From Brevundimonas sp. (lineage in GTDB: Bacteria > Pseudomonadota > Alphaproteobacteria > Caulobacterales > Caulobacteraceae): a DNA stretch of 24,134 bases. This document shows, piece by piece, positions 22,951 through 24,134 of the stretch; positions within the stretch are counted from its first letter, which is position 1, and every line of letters begins with the position of its first letter. Under the pieces are notes generated by a model that was given only the letters and a program-made list of their open reading frames with translations, ran no database searches and had not been told where the DNA came from. The stretch is taken from the NCBI GenBank assembly GCA_031119155.1, contig JAVHYH010000012.1:1-24134 (forward strand), read 5' to 3'. A program made the translations under genes and the position numbers.

Positions 22951-23784
22951 TTATTCGCCCACGTTCAGGGTCACCAGATCCTTCGCGTCCTCGAACACCC
23001 GCCCGCCATTGCGGTCGCGCGAGCGGATGGTGGCGACCACCAGCGGGCCGCCGACGGGGCCGCGCGCCTCATAGCCGACGCGGCGCCAGCCCTCGGTCGA
23101 GGCGCGGTTGTCGCTGAGCATCCAGCTGGCGCGGGTGGCGTCGCCGGACGCCACGGCGCGGACCTCGGCGGTGTCGTTGCGCGCGCGGACGCTGACGTTG
23201 TCGCTGTTCTCGCCGTCGCCGCCGCGGATATCGACCGTCCCCTCGCTGTCATTGGCGTCGATGTGCAGACCGCCGATGCGGACACTGGCCTGATCGCCGC
23301 TGGCGTCGATACGGACGCCGGGCAGGCTGACGCTGGCGTCCTCGCCCTCGGCGCGGATATCGACGCCGGGCGCGGTAACCCGGGCGCTGTCGCCGGTCGC
23401 GTCGGTCTTCACCGTGGCGACGTCGCCGCCGGGGGCCTGCAGACCGGCCACGGCCATCGGCAGGGAGGCGGACAGCCGGTCCTCGAAGCCCTTGAGCACC
23501 TGGGGCGGGGTCTTGCCGTCCAGCGCGACCAGTTGCAGCGTCACCTCGGCGCCCTTGGGGCCGATGTAGGTGCAGGTCCGGCCGGCGTCGGTGGCGGAGC
23601 CCTTGCGGGTCAGGGAGCCGAGGGTCTGCGGGCATTGCAGGGCGTCCACGACCTTGAGCACGCCCTTGCCGTCGTCATCCGTCTGCGTGTGGGTCGAGGT
23701 GATGTGCACGCCGCGCTCGCCGTCGCAGGCGGCCAGCGCGGCGGCCATGCAGAGCACGGGCAGGATGAAGGGGCGCAGCGGCAT
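22951..23784 (-). CDS. Lipoprotein with short beta-type repeats, function unknown
   Basis: The predicted protein has 277 residues. The signal peptide MPLRPFILPVLCMAAALAAC ends in a good lipobox (L17-A18-A19-C20); position +2 is Asp. Residues about 40-125 form a domain with two cysteines (LQCPQ, RTCTYIGP) and an amphipathic KGFEDRLSASLP segment. Residues about 128-212 hold five imperfect 16-17-residue repeats of the form D-A-x-G-D-x-A-x-V-x-(A/L)-P-G-V-x-I, suggesting a small beta-solenoid. A compact C-terminal domain (WRRVGYEARGPVGGPLVVATIRSR) follows. ATG 23784 is chosen because the lipobox then sits at the normal distance and GAGG lies about 10 bases upstream; an in-frame TTG at 23799 is less likely. 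I do not recognise the family. The neighbours give no clear role. Confidence 0.88.
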   Translation of the reverse strand: MPLRPFILPVLCMAAALAACDGERGVHITSTHTQTDDDGKGVLKVVDALQCPQTLGSLTRKGSATDAGRTCTYIGPKGAEVTLQLVALDGKTPPQVLKGFEDRLSASLPMAVAGLQAPGGDVATVKTDATGDSARVTAPGVDIRAEGEDASVSLPGVRIDASGDQASVRIGGLHIDANDSEGTVDIRGGDGENSDNVSVRARNDTAEVRAVASGDATRASWMLSDNRASTEGWRRVGYEARGPVGGPLVVATIRSRDRNGGRVFEDAKDLVTLNVGE

Positions 23785-23930
23785 GGTCTGGATCCTCAAG
23801 TCCCGGACATCCTGCGCGCAACAGGCGGGGAATCCAGTGAAATCGCGGTAACGGGCGTGGCCAAACCGGACCGGACCCGTGGCGGCGGCGTGAAGCGGCG
23901 CTGTATCATCATCGATCCCCCCGGATGCGA
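23785..23930. other. Intergenic region between MoxR-type and lipoprotein genes
   Basis: These 146 bases hold no gene. They should contain the lipoprotein promoter (minus strand), but no clear -35/-10 pair is visible. A short tandem ACCGG-ACCGG-ACC is the only repeat noticed. No terminator with a T-run follows the MoxR-type stop. Confidence 0.5.
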
Positions 23931-24134
23931 TCAGCCGCCGGGACGGCCGCCCTCGCGACGGTTGAGGAAGGCCAGCCGCTCGAACAGGTGCACGTCCTGC
24001 TCGTTCTTCAGCAGGGCGCCGTGCAGCGGCGGGATCAGCTTGTTGGGCGACTTTTCGCGCAGGGTTTCGGCGTCGATGTCCTCGACCAGCAGCAGCTTGA
24101 GCCAGTCCAGCAGTTCCGAGGTCGAGGGCTTCTT
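23931..24134 (-). CDS. MoxR-family AAA ATPase, C-terminal fragment (runs off window)
   Basis: The last 67 codons of a gene that starts beyond the window. The peptide begins KKPSTSELLDWLKLLL, continues with EDIDAETLREKSPNKLIPPLHG and ends ALLKNEQDVHLFERLAFLNR plus a short Gly/Arg tail. This is the characteristic C-terminal helical end of MoxR-type AAA ATPases (COG0714), chaperone-like ATPases that usually act with a von Willebrand A-domain protein encoded next to them. The AAA core (Walker A and B) is not in the window. The stop TGA is at 23931-23933. Confidence 0.8.
   Translation of the reverse strand, partial: KKPSTSELLDWLKLLLVEDIDAETLREKSPNKLIPPLHGALLKNEQDVHLFERLAFLNRREGGRPGG

Overview
The window is very GC-rich with strong third-position GC. 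It looks like an alphaproteobacterium close to Caulobacterales, most likely Brevundimonas-like. The clues are the protein families: a FixJ-type LuxR regulator with a PAS domain starting 'STNWSDTPLG', an alphaproteobacterial NrtR/NadQ-type NUDIX regulator next to an HD hydrolase, and a MoxR C-terminus. This assignment is inference; no rRNA or marker gene is present. There is no integrase, IS, CRISPR or phage gene, so the region reads as chromosomal rather than a mobile island.

Layout: (1) 1-1110, minus: the N-terminal part of a membrane histidine kinase (TM-CHASE3-TM-PAS-HisKA), cut by the window edge at its phospho-acceptor H-box. (2) 1207-1515, minus: a small GNAT-like protein. (3) 1516-1835: a 320-base divergent intergenic region with several palindromes. 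(4) 1836-18661, plus: a four-gene adhesin/type I secretion operon. It encodes a giant (about 4081 aa) BapA-like repetitive adhesin, a TolC-like outer membrane protein, an ABC exporter with a degenerate C39-like domain, and a HlyD-type adaptor. All junctions overlap (4, 4 and 8 bases), which implies translational coupling. (5) 18760-20628, plus: a cytoplasmic three-PAS, pseudo-receiver, LuxR-HTH regulator, ended by an intrinsic terminator overlapping its stop codon. (6) 20756-20953: a small unrecognised protein, followed by a strong RNA hairpin. (7) 21115-21204, minus: tRNA-Ser(CGA). (8) 21291-22909, minus: an HD hydrolase and a NUDIX-fold regulator, two bases apart. (9) 22951-23784, minus: a lipoprotein with short beta-type repeats. 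(10) 23931-24134, minus: the C-terminus of a MoxR-family ATPase.

How the parts fit together: the adhesin should be exported through the ABC-HlyD-TolC conduit encoded directly downstream and held at the cell surface for attachment or biofilm growth. The histidine kinase and the PAS-LuxR protein flank the operon and are plausible, unproven regulators of it.

The most unusual object is the adhesin. Its Ig-like domains sit in nested repeats: a 507-bp two-domain unit repeated three times, then a 1095-1101-bp four-domain unit repeated three times. A pair of related domains brackets the second array. About 3370 consecutive residues contain no lysine. After the normal end of the RTX/type I secretion signal there is an extra extension of about 387 residues, with a second copy of a pre-RTX domain and an acidic tail carrying an exact 63-bp repeat.
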